A stretch of DNA of 64,000 nt from Patiria pectinifera. Its lineage: Eukaryota > Echinodermata > Asteroidea > Valvatida > Asterinidae. Positions 11,344 to 22,008 of this stretch are shown one piece after another; the stretch's first letter is position 1; the number at the start of each line of letters is the position of its first letter. Under the pieces are notes generated by a model, which saw only the letters and a program-made list of their open reading frames with translations, did no database searches and was not told the origin of the DNA. Location: positions 14,589,501 through 14,653,500 of the forward strand of contig CM057146.1 of the NCBI GenBank assembly GCA_029964075.1, given 5' to 3'. The position numbers and the translations under genes are program-made.

Positions 11344-14300
11344 TCTTGTACCTTGTACCTTGTAGTTCAAACTCCCGAACGGTCTACCAGGGACTAAACT
11401 GGAAGTTAACGAGAGTGGATTAATGTCTAGCAGGGGCTGTGATGTTTTTGTTGGTTTTGGATGGAGCTTTTCAAGGTTACAGAGGAAGTTGTGTTGACAG
11501 TTTGATGTGGTAGGGTATTCCAAAGTAAAATGGCTTCAGGGGAAAAAAAAGACTGAATAAAGGGGGTAGATGTATGATGGTAGACGTCAAGCTGCTTGTT
11601 GTGGGTTCTCCTGGATCTGATAGTTTTCTGTCTGAGGTATAAGTTGGCGTCAATGTCGATGTCCTGGTTAAGAATTCTGTGGAGTGTGACTAGTCGTTGC
11701 GTCTGTCGCCTGGTTTCGATGGGATCCCAATTGAGGTCAGTGAGCATCTTGGTTACACTGGATTTGGCTCTATAGTCGCCACACACAAACCTGGCTGCTC
11801 TTCGTTGGACTTTTTGAAGAATGTCCCTGTTTTTCTTGGTTCCTGGGTTCTAAGCAGCAGAGGCATACTCCAAATGTGGTTGGACGATGGTTTGGTAAAG
11901 GTTTTCTTTAACAGTCTTTGAGCACTGGTAGAAATTTCTTTGCACAAAATTTAGCATCTTGGTAGCTTTGTTTGCTGCATAATGAGATTGTTTGTCCCAT
12001 TTCAAGTTATTTTGAATAATAACACCAAGGTATTTGTCCTCAGAGACTTCCTGCAGGGTTGCACCGAGCATAGTATATTTTGGTGCTCCTGCTTGACGTT
12101 TCCTGGACATTCTCATGATTTTACACTTTGAAGCGTTGAATCTCATACCCCACTGGTTTGACCAGTTAACAAGGCTGGTAAGGTCTGACTGAAGAGAGAC
12201 TTCGTCCTGATGAGAGTTTATGGTTTTGTAGATAATGTAGTCGTCTGCAAAAAGCCCTGTGGTGGCTTTTACAGCTTCAATGATGTCGTTTATAAAGAGA
12301 CTGAAGAGATGCGGACATAGTACCGTGCCCAGGGGGACGCCACTCAGAACTGGTTTCCAAGGTGATGTTCTCCCATTGACAATAACTCTCTGGGAACGAT
12401 TGAAGAGGAACGATTCAATCCATTGTATAAAGCACTTGCTCCTGATGCCATTGTAGTTCAGCTTCTTAACCAGGCGCTGATGTGGGACAACGTCAAATGC
12501 CTTGCTGAAATCAAGGATGGCGATGTCTGTAGTCTGGTAACTATTATGATTTGAAGCCAGGTCGTGCAGAGTTGTGATGAGCTGGGTGTCACAAGATCTA
12601 GATTGTCTAAATGCGTGCTGTGCGTCAGAAAGGATGTTGTACACAGATAAAAACTTCATGATCTGACTGTCAATGATGTGTTCCATGAGCTTGCAACAGA
12701 CACACTTCAGTGAGATAGGACGGTAGTTAGCTGGGTCGGATTTCAAGCCATTTTTGAAGATGGGCGAAATATTTGCTTTCTTCAAGTCTTCTGGGAGTTC
12801 ACTCTGGTCTAAACTTTGGCTGAAAATAAACTGCAAGACGGGTGCCCATTGGACTGGAGCAGTTTTCAGGGCAGCATTTGGTATCTCGTCTGGTCCAACA
12901 GCCTTGTTGACTTTGAGGGAGGAGAATAGTTTCTCTACACCGTCAACAGTGATCTCCAGGTCTGGAATATCTGGGGAAGGACTGGGCGGCATTGAGAGGA
13001 GAACTGGATCTTCACATGAGAAAACACTTTGAAACTGGTCGGCGAGCTTGTTGGCCTTGGTTTGGTCGTCGACAACTGTCACATTACCAACTTTCAAGGT
13101 CTGGATACCAACATTATCCTTTCGCCGAGATCTTACGTAGTTCCAGAATTTCTTGGTGTTGTTAGAAGATGATAGATCAGCTACATACTCTCGGTTTGCC
13201 TTAAGAAGTTCTTTATCAACTTCATTTCGGATTTTCTTGAGGCTGGTCCCAATGTTGTTGACTGCCGTGCTTTATGGCTTTTAAGTAGTAGCGCTCTCTC
13301 TCTTCCTGCAGAGTCTTTTATGTCTCTGTGTGAACCATGGCGGGCGTTGCTGGCCTTTGACCTGCTTACTAGGGACATGTTTCTTTACAAGGTTCGTGAT
13401 GGTGTTTTTGAGGAAGCACCAGTTTTCGTTAACAGTCTTTTGTTCCGGTTTACTCTCCAGAAATTTGTCAGCGAAATTTTGGGCAACCTCCTTAAAACCT
13501 TGCTCATTCAACTTGCTCCAAATATAAACAGTCCTTGGTGGTTTCACAGGGATGGAAGTTTGTGTCTCTATTTCAACCATAACAGTACTGTGGTCAGCAA
13601 AGGAAGTGTGGGGATACACGTTGATCACATGTGAAGGTCTTGTTGAGAAACAAAGATCAAGGAAGTTTTCTGTTCCATTCACATTTCTACGTGTCGGAAA
13701 GGTCACAATCTGCTCCATATTGTGGTCGCCGGCGATATCGATAATCTGTTCCTGAAGAGGGCCATGAAAATCAATTGAGTCAGTGTTCCACTTCATGTTC
13801 GGGATATTGAAATCCCCTCGTACGATAATGTATACGGTGATTTCGATTCCTGTTTAATTTGATTAAGGCTGGCGTCTAACATGTCCAAGTCGTCTTTAGC
13901 AGCCGGGGGCCTGTAGTAGCTTCCAATAAAGATGCTTTCTGGTCCCATCTGCAACTGACACCAGGCTTGTTCACTGGATTCATGAATAAGATCTGGTCTT
14001 TCTATACGGGTGAAAGTGCCTTTAATCATGGCGATAAAAACACCACCACCATCTCAGATGTTTCTGTCTTTCCTGGTCACTTGATATTGGCTGGGGAAAA
14101 TTTCGGGTGACCAAATATTTTCGTCTAACCATGATTCAGAACCAAGAATTATGTCAGGAGATTTACTGTCAATAAGGGCATGTAGTTCAGCGATTTTTCT
14201 AATCAGTTTCCTGCATTTGGGAAGTTTCGCTTTGGATTTTAAATGCGTATTCTGATCTATCGGGGAAGAAGTGCGTGTCGGAGTCGTTTTACTTTCCATC

Positions 14301-14686
14301 TCAGTGTTATCAGAGCTAGCGTTGGAGACGTTTTCGAAACTCTGGGACATGGGGGTGTTCAGAAGTGAACAGCGAGGGCAAAACCAAGGTTCATGCTGGT
14401 TTTGTTGATGATACTCATACGATCTATTTGAGACCTCAGTACAACCTATATGTGCCCACATGTCACGCCCATCACACTGCATGGCTTTGTCATTGTTCTT
14501 GACAGAGAAGGTACACATAACACATGGGCATTTTGGCTTACGGCCACGCCTTGTTGGGCCTGGATTAAGTTCAATGTCCCCACTAAGCATGTTAACTAAT
14601 AAAACAGTAGCACATAGTCCTTTCGGTAGTTGTTGCGTGTATACGCCATACTTCATGCCCCGTCCAAAACTTGATTGTACAGGCAT
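11344..14686 (-). mobile_element. CR1/L2-group non-LTR retrotransposon (LINE), broken
   Basis: Read on the - strand from ATG at 14,686. Parts in order: a short leader with a 2A-like peptide (14,555-14,581); a PHD-like Cys/His finger (residues about 53-107: CPCVMC, HIGC, CPRC); an APE-type endonuclease (SESWLDE, then RGDFNIPN near 13,810); a reverse transcriptase (LDFSKAFDVVPH, GVPLGTVL, FADDYIIY at 12,240-12,251); and the C-terminal thumb region down to 11,427. All parts lie in one long reading frame broken by two in-frame stops (TGA about 14,054; TAG about 11,847, probably from a Trp codon) and frameshifts near 13,830 and 13,285-13,265, the latter a compensating pair. The usual GVPQGTVLGP motif is mutated. 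The 3' end carries (TACAAGG)-type tandem units at 11,344-11,364, as L2/CR1 elements often do. The 5' end is not defined; it may reach past 14,700. Confidence 0.88.
14555..14581 (-). other. 2A-like ribosome-skipping motif GDIELNPGP
   Basis: Residues 36-44 of the LINE reading frame read GDIELNPGP, matching the D(V/I)ExNPGP consensus of 2A peptides. These make the ribosome skip the bond between the last Gly and Pro. 2A-like peptides at the N-terminus of APE-type non-LTR retrotransposons are documented in marine invertebrates. Here it would release a peptide of about 43 residues from the PHD/endonuclease/RT polyprotein. Confidence 0.85.
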
Positions 14687-14699
14687 ACGAGATGAAATA

Positions 14700-15341
14700 A
14701 ACAGTTAGCAGTCTTAGTCTAACAGCATAACACAGTTCGGTTCAGGGATAAGAAAAAGGAACATTCCTACCATAGTTCTGATGTTTTGAAAACACGTAGA
14801 TATTCCCGTTATTTTCATTGACGAGTCTTGTGGCAAGCAGTAGCAGTCCCTATGGTAGATGAAGTCCCTTTAAAAACAACATGGCGTCACTCGTGTATGG
14901 CGGCAAGTTAAATTGGCAGGTAGTTGAAAAGATATCTAAATTTACGTGGTTCCAAACAAAATATGACATCAAAAACGTGCTCCACAGTTTCACAACGGAC
15001 TAAAGTTCACGATTGTAAATAAAATAAACGAGGATGTGCGAGTAAAAACATGGATAAAAAGGGACAAAAATCAAGGGGGTCGGAGGTTATAAAAACGCGT
15101 CCACAAACAGTAGCGGTATTAGTGGGCTCGTAATAATGAGCTAAGTGCGACCATATGGCAGACCCTTCTCAAAATCAAAATCCGTAATTAACCACTAATT
15201 GTTACTTAATTGATTAGTCAAGTTGATTCACTTGTTTTCCAATATACCCAAGTCAGTAACTATCGTCATAATACTATACTGTGATGAGGCCAGAGCAGCT
15301 AGACTCGGTTCGAGCCCATCTATTTTAGCTTCCCATATTAA
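14700..15341. other. No gene seen; possible LINE 5' sequence
   Basis: This stretch lies upstream of the LINE start codon and may hold its 5' UTR. A chance 'ggttcgagccc' resembling a tRNA B box occurs near 15,307, but no cloverleaf surrounds it. Confidence 0.4.
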
Positions 15342-15764
15342 TATGAAACGAAAATCAATTACATTAAGGGAAGGGTGGGCAAGGCTTGGAAAGTGTTGAT
15401 CCTAGTGTTGCAGCTCACGACAGCAGTGAGATCATCGCCTACAACTCCCACTCCAGCCACACAACCGATCCCACCTAGCTTCATAGTCATCGTGACAATC
15501 GAAACCGTGGTTGTCGTTGCCATCGTCAGCGTCATTCTCATCGTGGTGTGCCGCAAGCGGCCAAGCACCAATCCTGCCCCTGAGGCGGAAGTGGAGACAG
15601 CTGGGAGCCACCTTCCTGTAGGCCTAGCTGGGAAGCGTTGGATGGGTACTGTCCATGACCACATTGTCGCCTCTCCGTCCTACCACGGCCCTAGTGTGAT
15701 ACGGGGGACAGTTAACCTCGACCCTATTTTATACGAGACTAGGATCAAGAGCAATAACACCTAG
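15342..15764 (+). CDS. Possible terminal exon of a single-pass membrane protein
   Basis: The frame is open from the stop at 15,339 to the stop at 15,762-15,764. It encodes a Leu-rich stretch (VLILVLQLTTAV), a Thr/Pro-rich linker (about PTTPTPATQPIPP), a strong membrane span of about 26 residues (FIVIVTIETVVVVAIVSVILIVV) with the stop-transfer sequence CRKRPS, and a cytoplasmic tail of about 70 residues. There is no in-frame ATG before the Leu-rich part (the likely first residue is a GTG codon at 15,375). Either it is the last exon of a longer type I membrane protein, spliced in after 15,341, or it is a decayed gene. The family is not recognised. It is not related to the BRI3-like genes. Confidence 0.35.
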   Translation, partial: YETKINYIKGRVGKAWKVLILVLQLTTAVRSSPTTPTPATQPIPPSFIVIVTIETVVVVAIVSVILIVVCRKRPSTNPAPEAEVETAGSHLPVGLAGKRWMGTVHDHIVASPSYHGPSVIRGTVNLDPILYETRIKSNNT

Positions 15765-16938
15765 AGACCCAGTCCAGATCTGTTGTCCGTTAAGTGATCA
15801 GCAATCTACAACCACTACGCATTCTATGCATTATTGTGACATGATTGTGTTTGTTGATGCCTTGCGTATGCTGTGGAGTCTCCCATCCCAGATATTTACC
15901 ATAAGCCTGCGAAGAATGAGAATCGGCAAGAAGTAGAGTGGCAGGAAAAGATCCTACCTATCAAGAAGACATCAAAGCAATCGTCGTGAGATTTCTCCAC
16001 GTATGCCTCCAGAACCAGTCCAAAAGACAAGTGTTCCTTCTGGAGGCGGAGCTTCAATTCAAGGAGGAGACGTTTGCCCTGGATAGAAAAAAGTTTGTTT
16101 TGGTTAAAAGAGAAGGATATAGGAGGTTAAACGTTCTAGCAACTTTTCTGCTATCTGTTAGAAGAAAAGCAGAGTGTCGACTTTTGAACCTCCATAGAGT
16201 TTGGCAAATGCAACCAAATGAACAAATTGGAGGGTACATCTTTTTCTGGAGCCAATTTAGTTTTAAGATGGATTTTTTGCTTTTTTTTCATTGAATAACT
16301 TTGAACAAAGGAGGGCACTTTCAACGAATACAGTAAACAGTCGTCACTTGGCTACAACTGAACACATTGCTTAAAGAGTCTGACAAGCGTTTGGAGAGTG
16401 AGACATTGGTTATTTCAAGACTTTTTAGCCCTCTGTGCCAAATTTCAAGCGGTGTTATGGGGTTAGTCGGCGGCTGGACACCCACAAGACACAGGTCCCA
16501 ACTGGAAAGGGGGAAACGTGCATCCATCTGCAATATATATTTTTTTATTTGGCAACCGAATCCATGACCATAATGCGCATGCGTCAGTTGGTAACGGAAT
16601 GGTTGTCGGACTAAAACTCCCTTTAAAATAAAAATCCGACAACCATTCCGTGTATAATAAATATCCTCCAGAGCATTGGGACATGAAAAAAAGGTAAATG
16701 TTAATTCATATATGTGTATAGGACTTGGTTAAACACAATTTTAGAAAGACAATTCACTCACTTGATATATTTCCTGCATGCGTATTAAGGTAAATGACTC
16801 CACTATGAATATGCAGAATAAAATTTTGCCCCCGGTCAGCCTGACTGTCTATTTTCAAATGAGTTTGTGGTTACTTAAGTTTATCATGTTAACTATTATC
16901 AAACGCGTGTTATACATAATGCAGATGTAGATGTAGAC
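15765..16938. other. No certain gene; charged open stretch and one hairpin
   Basis: The open stretch at about 15,938-16,294 encodes charged, possibly coiled-coil residues (AELQFKEETFALDRKKF) but has no ATG start and no family match. It may be a decayed exon. A 16-bp inverted repeat (cggaatggttgtcgga / tccgacaaccattccg) spans about 16,596-16,651 around a 'ctccctttaaaa' loop. Confidence 0.35.
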
Positions 16939-17386
16939 GGTAATTCTTTCCCTGGTAAAACTGTCGGGGGACAGTAGGGTAAGTGTCCTTTTTGGCCGTT
17001 AATTCTGTCCCTCTCAAGGTAATTCTGTCACCTCCATTTTTTTCTCCCCCTATAGTTTTGCCACGCAGAAGGCCAATTCCCTATGTTGTTTTGATAAATT
17101 CACTCTACAGGATAAACATTTGGTACTTTTGTGCCCTTCATGAAGATTTCCAAATGAAAATTTAATTTGGTCTCTTTCCTTGATGTGAAACCAATCGATA
17201 TTTAAATACAGTTCTTTCATATGGCGTCTCCTATTATTGCTAATAACTCAGTAAACTGAGTAAAAATAACCTATGTAAAGGTGTCCCCCGGACAGATTTA
17301 CCAGGTCACGATCCGGTAAATCTGTCCAGGGGAACATTTTACCCCAGGGGAACATTTTACCAGGGGGCACAGAATAACCGTTTACA
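16939..17386. mobile_element. Short element with imperfect terminal inverted repeats
   Basis: The left end 'cggtaattctttccctggta' is mirrored by the right end 'taccagggggcacagaataaccg'. Words such as 'ggtaattctgtc' and 'ggggaacattttacc' recur inside. A 16-bp hairpin (cggacagatttacc / ggtaaatctgtcc) lies at 17,287-17,331. There is no coding sequence. A non-autonomous DNA transposon is likely; the target duplication is unclear. Confidence 0.5.
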
Positions 17387-18297
17387 CAGGAAATGATGTT
17401 GCTGAGTTTGACCCAATTGAACTACATTTAAATACAGTTCAATTCATATACCGTCTCATATTAATGCCAATATAATTTACTCAGATTTAAAAAGAGGAGG
17501 ATAGACTGCAAAAAGTGGCGTAAATCCTTGTCGACGTCGGGGAGGGGGCAGCGGCGTAGGCGTGGGGATGGGGGTGCACGAAAAGCACAGCCATCTGAAT
17601 TACCATGATTAGCTGAAAGAACATAGAGTGCAATATTTTCTGCGATTTTGTTCGTATTCTTCACCAAAGATCGTTTTGAACAGCGCCCCCATGGGAAGAT
17701 GGTGTCCAGCCTCCCCCTACACCCCCACAATTTAATTTTATGGAGAACGGGTGTCCGGTGCAAAAAAAAACTTTCAACCTTTTTAGCATTTTTGGGTGCC
17801 CCTCCATTGTAACCTCAAGCCCTCCCACACGCCCCCTCTAGAATGAGAGCCCTGGCTACGCCGCTGGGAAGGGGGATGACGTCTTCAAATTCTTAGATTT
17901 TCTCACACGTTGCAAATGCGAAAAAGCAGGGGGGGGGGTATGGGCTGGACAAAATTTGACACAAATGTGGTGCTTTCATAATACTGCTCAGACCCGCATC
18001 AAGAGACATTTGCAACATGTCTGGTGCTGTTTCATGAACGCTAGTTCAACTCCTTGCATTTTGTTTGGCTTTTTCGTATTTTACATTTAATTATTTAATT
18101 GATGCATCGGCTTCTTTGCAGTTGCTCACCAGAAAAAGTGAGTGGGGGATTAGACAATAGCCCATCAAAAAAAAAGTAATTCCCCTATACCCCTCGGATT
18201 TATGTGCTAATTGACTACAACAAAGGGGGCGTTCCTAGTAGCTTATTAATCTTGCCCTCTTATTTTCGTCATATATTCGGCATGTGTTAAGCCTCAT
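17387..18297. other. No gene seen; upstream region of gene A
   Basis: Contains GC-rich fragments (17,520-17,870) related to 29,640-29,935, so it is partly dispersed repeat. No coding sequence is supported. Confidence 0.45.
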
Positions 18298-18305
18298 GTG
18301 ACGTC
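18298..18305 (+). promoter_or_regulatory. CRE-like TGACGTCA site upstream of gene A
   Basis: A perfect TGACGTCA palindrome lies about 250 bp before the gene A start codon, a position compatible with a proximal promoter element. The same octamer also occurs in transposable repeats elsewhere in the window, so the role is only suggested. Confidence 0.3.
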
Positions 18306-18552
18306 AATGTGTTAGTAAATAGTTATACGAGGTATTATTGCTTATTATCTTAATCTAACTAACCATTACGTAACGTATTTGGAAAGGCTGAAATGTTCGT
18401 TTGCTTTGGACAGATCAAAGTCCAATATAGACGCCATAACGCCCAAATGTTTCCTCCCAGATAATCATTAAAAGAGAGCACACTACTTGAGTCATATTAT
18501 CGAATAGCTGATATACTCTCTTGAGTCTGCTTCAACCTTTGAGTCATTACCT

Positions 18553-20283
18553 ATGGAGCCTAAACCGATGGAGAACGAGCCAGCCCCGGCCGAGCCGCCC
18601 CCATACAACCCGTCATGGACCTACCCGCCCAGCGGCGAGAACGGCCCGGGCGCTTACCAACAACCTGCCGGCTATCCACCGCCGCAGAATGCGGCCTACC
18701 CACCGCCGGCTCAGAGCAATGCCTACCCGCCTCCGATGAATTACCGTACGTATCATTTTCAATTTTGATTTTACCAAAGTGTGTTGGTCAGGACTAATAG
18801 TATAATAGCTTTTTCTGAATGGAAAAGTGTTTGGTATGTCGTAAAACTCTGGCTGAATGCTGATACCGACAGCAGTAAACTTAACAGTAACGATTATTTT
18901 TTTATTTTTTTTTATAAGAGGAGAGATTTGCAATTTTCCCGATTTCATGATGTTTGTCTGGATTTTTTATTTTTTTTAGTGATTTCAGGATTTTTGCAAA
19001 AAAGAATCCGTACGGTGTTGACATTTTGAGTTCTTTGTGTTATGCAGTTAAAGTGTTTTACCCATAAAAGTAAACGAAATGGGAATTGTAAGGTGTGTAT
19101 TTAGGCAAATACAAACAGAAACCAGACTTGTACTTGTATAACTCGTGACTCGGCCTGGACTCCAGTCCTACTCCCACTTTCCTTGATTCGGACTCGGACT
19201 CGAGTCACGATGACACTTTGACTCGGACTCGGACTCGACCCTGCGGAGTCGGACTTGGACTTGGACTCTGACATGACCTGCGTGTCTCGGGACTCGACCA
19301 AAATTACCACAAATCACTTATTGCCTTCAACAATTACTGTACAAAATATTTTGAAGAAGATCCGCTTCTGTGTAAGCGATACAGAAGAAACGCATCTAAA
19401 GTACATTAGATACACAGCGCGTAAGGCTGGCTTGTTTACGATTTGAGAAATCAATGTATAAAAACGGTACCCCAGCGTCCACACTCGATATTGCGTAAAT
19501 GCAAGCTTGACATACGATATATTGTATTTCCAGTTCATTAATTTAGAGAAAAGCTGTAAAAATTGAAACATTTACACAATGAGGTTTATGAGTTTCATAA
19601 ACTTATTTCCAATATAAATGTATATATTAAAAGGTGACTCGTGCCTCGGCCTCGACCTCGGCCTTTGTGACTCGTGACTCGGACTCGGAATCGACCTGCA
19701 TGACTCGGGACTCGGACTCGGGAGAGGTGACTCGGACTCAATGTTTGGTGTCTCGAATATACAAGTCTGACAGAAACCATGTTCCAACAAGAGGCGCTGT
19801 CAACAACACAATGTCTCCATTCCGAGTGCCAACATTCGATCCAAGGACTGGATTTTGATTTCTCTTATTTTTTTTTATATCGCTCTCTACCGATGCGGCG
19901 ACTCTATCGGGTTGCCAGAGATCAGGAGCGGCTGTATTTCGGGAACAAGTTTAACCCAAATCCAAGTCCAAGTCTAGGACTTAGACTGTGAAAACCTGTT
20001 TTCATAATTGATTGTCTCTTCTTTGTCTAATATAGCGACCTATCCAGCCGGCCAACCAGCCCAACCGGCTCAAGTGACAGTGACAACCACCACCGTGCCT
20101 CAACCTGCCACCCATCAGGTCGTCATGGTCAGCACATGTCCTACGTGTCGTTCAGGAGTACTACAAGAGCACATCCCATTGTGCGGTGTACTACTGGCCA
20201 TTTTCTTCTTCCCGCTGGGCGTGTTCTGCTGCTTGGCAATGAGGGAGAGGGTGTGCACCAACTGCCGGGCAACATTCAGCTAA
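18553..20283 (+). CDS. BRI3: BRI3-like protein, gene A (Pro/Tyr-rich N-terminus)
   Basis: Two exons: 18,553-18,745 (donor C|GTACGT) and 20,036-20,283 (acceptor TATAG|CG), a phase-1 junction giving a 146-residue protein. The N-terminus carries PPPY (16-19) and several YPPP motifs, candidates for WW-domain binding. The C-terminus has the BRI3 signature: CPTC (99-102), a hydrophobic core with FFFPLGVFCC (about 113-131), then RERVCTNC (138-141). Length and domain match vertebrate BRI3 (about 125 residues), a small membrane protein of endosomes/lysosomes reported to act in TNF-induced death. The role here is inferred from family only. The 1.29-kb intron holds a GACTCG minisatellite. It is the first complete member of the array and the one closest in layout to vertebrate BRI3. 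Confidence 0.87.
19123..19769. repeat. GACTCG minisatellites, possibly within a TIR element (intron of gene A)
   Basis: Two clusters of (GACTCG)-type tandem units, 19,139-19,290 and 19,634-19,745, flank a 340-bp AT-rich middle. Short inverted ends CAGACTTGTA (19,123) and TACAAGTCTG (19,760-19,769) enclose both, so the whole may be one non-autonomous element. The arrangement parallels the GACCCG-rich element in the intron of gene B. Confidence 0.5.
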
Positions 20284-22008
20284 ACAGCGCAGGTCCACAA
20301 CGAGACTTTTAATACACCCATCAAGTCCCAGGTCAAATTGGACCCGAAACCGGATCGGATTTGACCTGAAGCTTCTACTGGGTCAAAATGATATTTCTAG
20401 TGTAAAAACAACAAGACATTTTCCCTAGTCAAATGGCCTAGAAAAGTGACACAGAGAGGTGTCATTTGACCCGGATAAGTGACAGGTTAAATCCGACCCG
20501 ATCCGGTTCAAATTGGTCTGCTCTGCATGACCATTTTTAAGAGTGCACTTATAGCGGTTATGCTGTGTTCAAGATTTCAGCGTTCGCACATGATCATGTG
20601 TTGTTGGCAAGTAAATGAAAACAGTAGGGAATCAGTAGTTTGGTTCCCTGACACGACTTTGTCCTGACGTCTCTTAATGGATCAGGTCTCTAATAAGTTT
20701 TGTAGGCGCCAATATGACGCAGCACAGCTCTGCCCTCGTTCGAAACCGTACCCGAGGCAAAACGATAGCCTTTACACAAGGCATTACGCCTGTCATCAAC
20801 ATTTCACAAATGCAAGTTTTGATTAAATGAATTCAAAATTTTCAGAATTGATAACAAACATTTGAGTTTTTGTTGTTGAAAATACAACTATACCCTGAAA
20901 CACCGGAGCTATAGCTATACATATCACAATTGCCACGGAAATGTGGTCGGAAACTTTGGACATTTTCGGAAATATACCTTCCTGGAATGGTCATATTTTT
21001 AAGATGTAATTGAACGTTCCACAGAATTTTCTATAAGAATTGTCATCAATACTTTCAGGGAAAAAAAGCTTTGATCTTATAATTTAATATTTTTTTCAGT
21101 ATGCCTTGTTTTTAACAAAGGAGGAAAAAGAGAACGGGTAGATTGTAGATGACAAATTTACAGCCCCAAATGTGAAATAAAAAAACATCAAGGTCTTATA
21201 ATGTTGTTGAGTTGGAAAGTTGGTTTGGAAATTCTAACCTAATATTACTTTTTGTGAAATAGGATCTGATACGAATTAATGCGCCAAATTTTAAGCTTTT
21301 TAATTAATATGTACGGCATATATGATGGACCATTGATGTGGATAAATGTCGTGATTCGAAACAACTGATAAATGTGGACTGCAGTTGAAAGATTTTTTTA
21401 AGTGTAACAAAAATTGATTATAATAAAGGGATTTAGATTGGACTTGTGCTTTGCTTGAAATTTGTTTGTTTGGTTGGTTAAGTCGTTGCGTTTTTTTTCC
21501 CAATCTATCCTTGATCTTTGAACTACAGAGTCCTTAAAAGCACATGGGAATATACAACTTACAGTAAAAAACAGTGGCAACGACTTCAGCCTTTATTTTT
21601 TAACTCTCCTTTAGGGACTCCGTATATTAAACAAAGATTTGAAATGGAAAAATGAAAGCGATTGTGTTAACAAAATGTCAATAGCAATCGGTGGCTTGCA
21701 AAGTAACACCGCACGGTTGCACATTATACACTGAATGCGGAAACAGTGCGATCGAATGCGAAAGTACATGTATGTGTTTATTGGAAACTGTGGTTGAGTA
21801 AACAGCTCCGATACAATGATCACGTAGAAGTTCGTCACAGTTCACAGTTCAAGTGTGTTACCACCGAAGTCACTAGGCATGCATGTTGGATTTACTGTAA
21901 TACGTGAACTGGTTTAGTGCACTGTTGTTACCGGAGGTTTCCACCCACTAATATATGCAAAGACCTGCTGCGGTGTATATTGCTAGATCCGCAGGACGGG
22001 CAGCAAGT
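20284..22008. other. No gene seen; inverted repeat at 20,331-20,513
   Basis: This is the spacer between genes A and B. Just after gene A, 'ggtcaaattggacccgaaac' (from 20,331) is mirrored by 'gatccggttcaaattgg' (to about 20,513), with 'gatttgacct' / 'aggttaaatc' inside. The remainder is AT-rich and noncoding. The upstream 50 bp may hold the promoter of gene B. Confidence 0.5.

Noticed and set aside
15290-15330. tRNA-like B box 'ggttcgagccc'
   Set aside because: No matching A box, acceptor stem or anticodon arm can be drawn around it.
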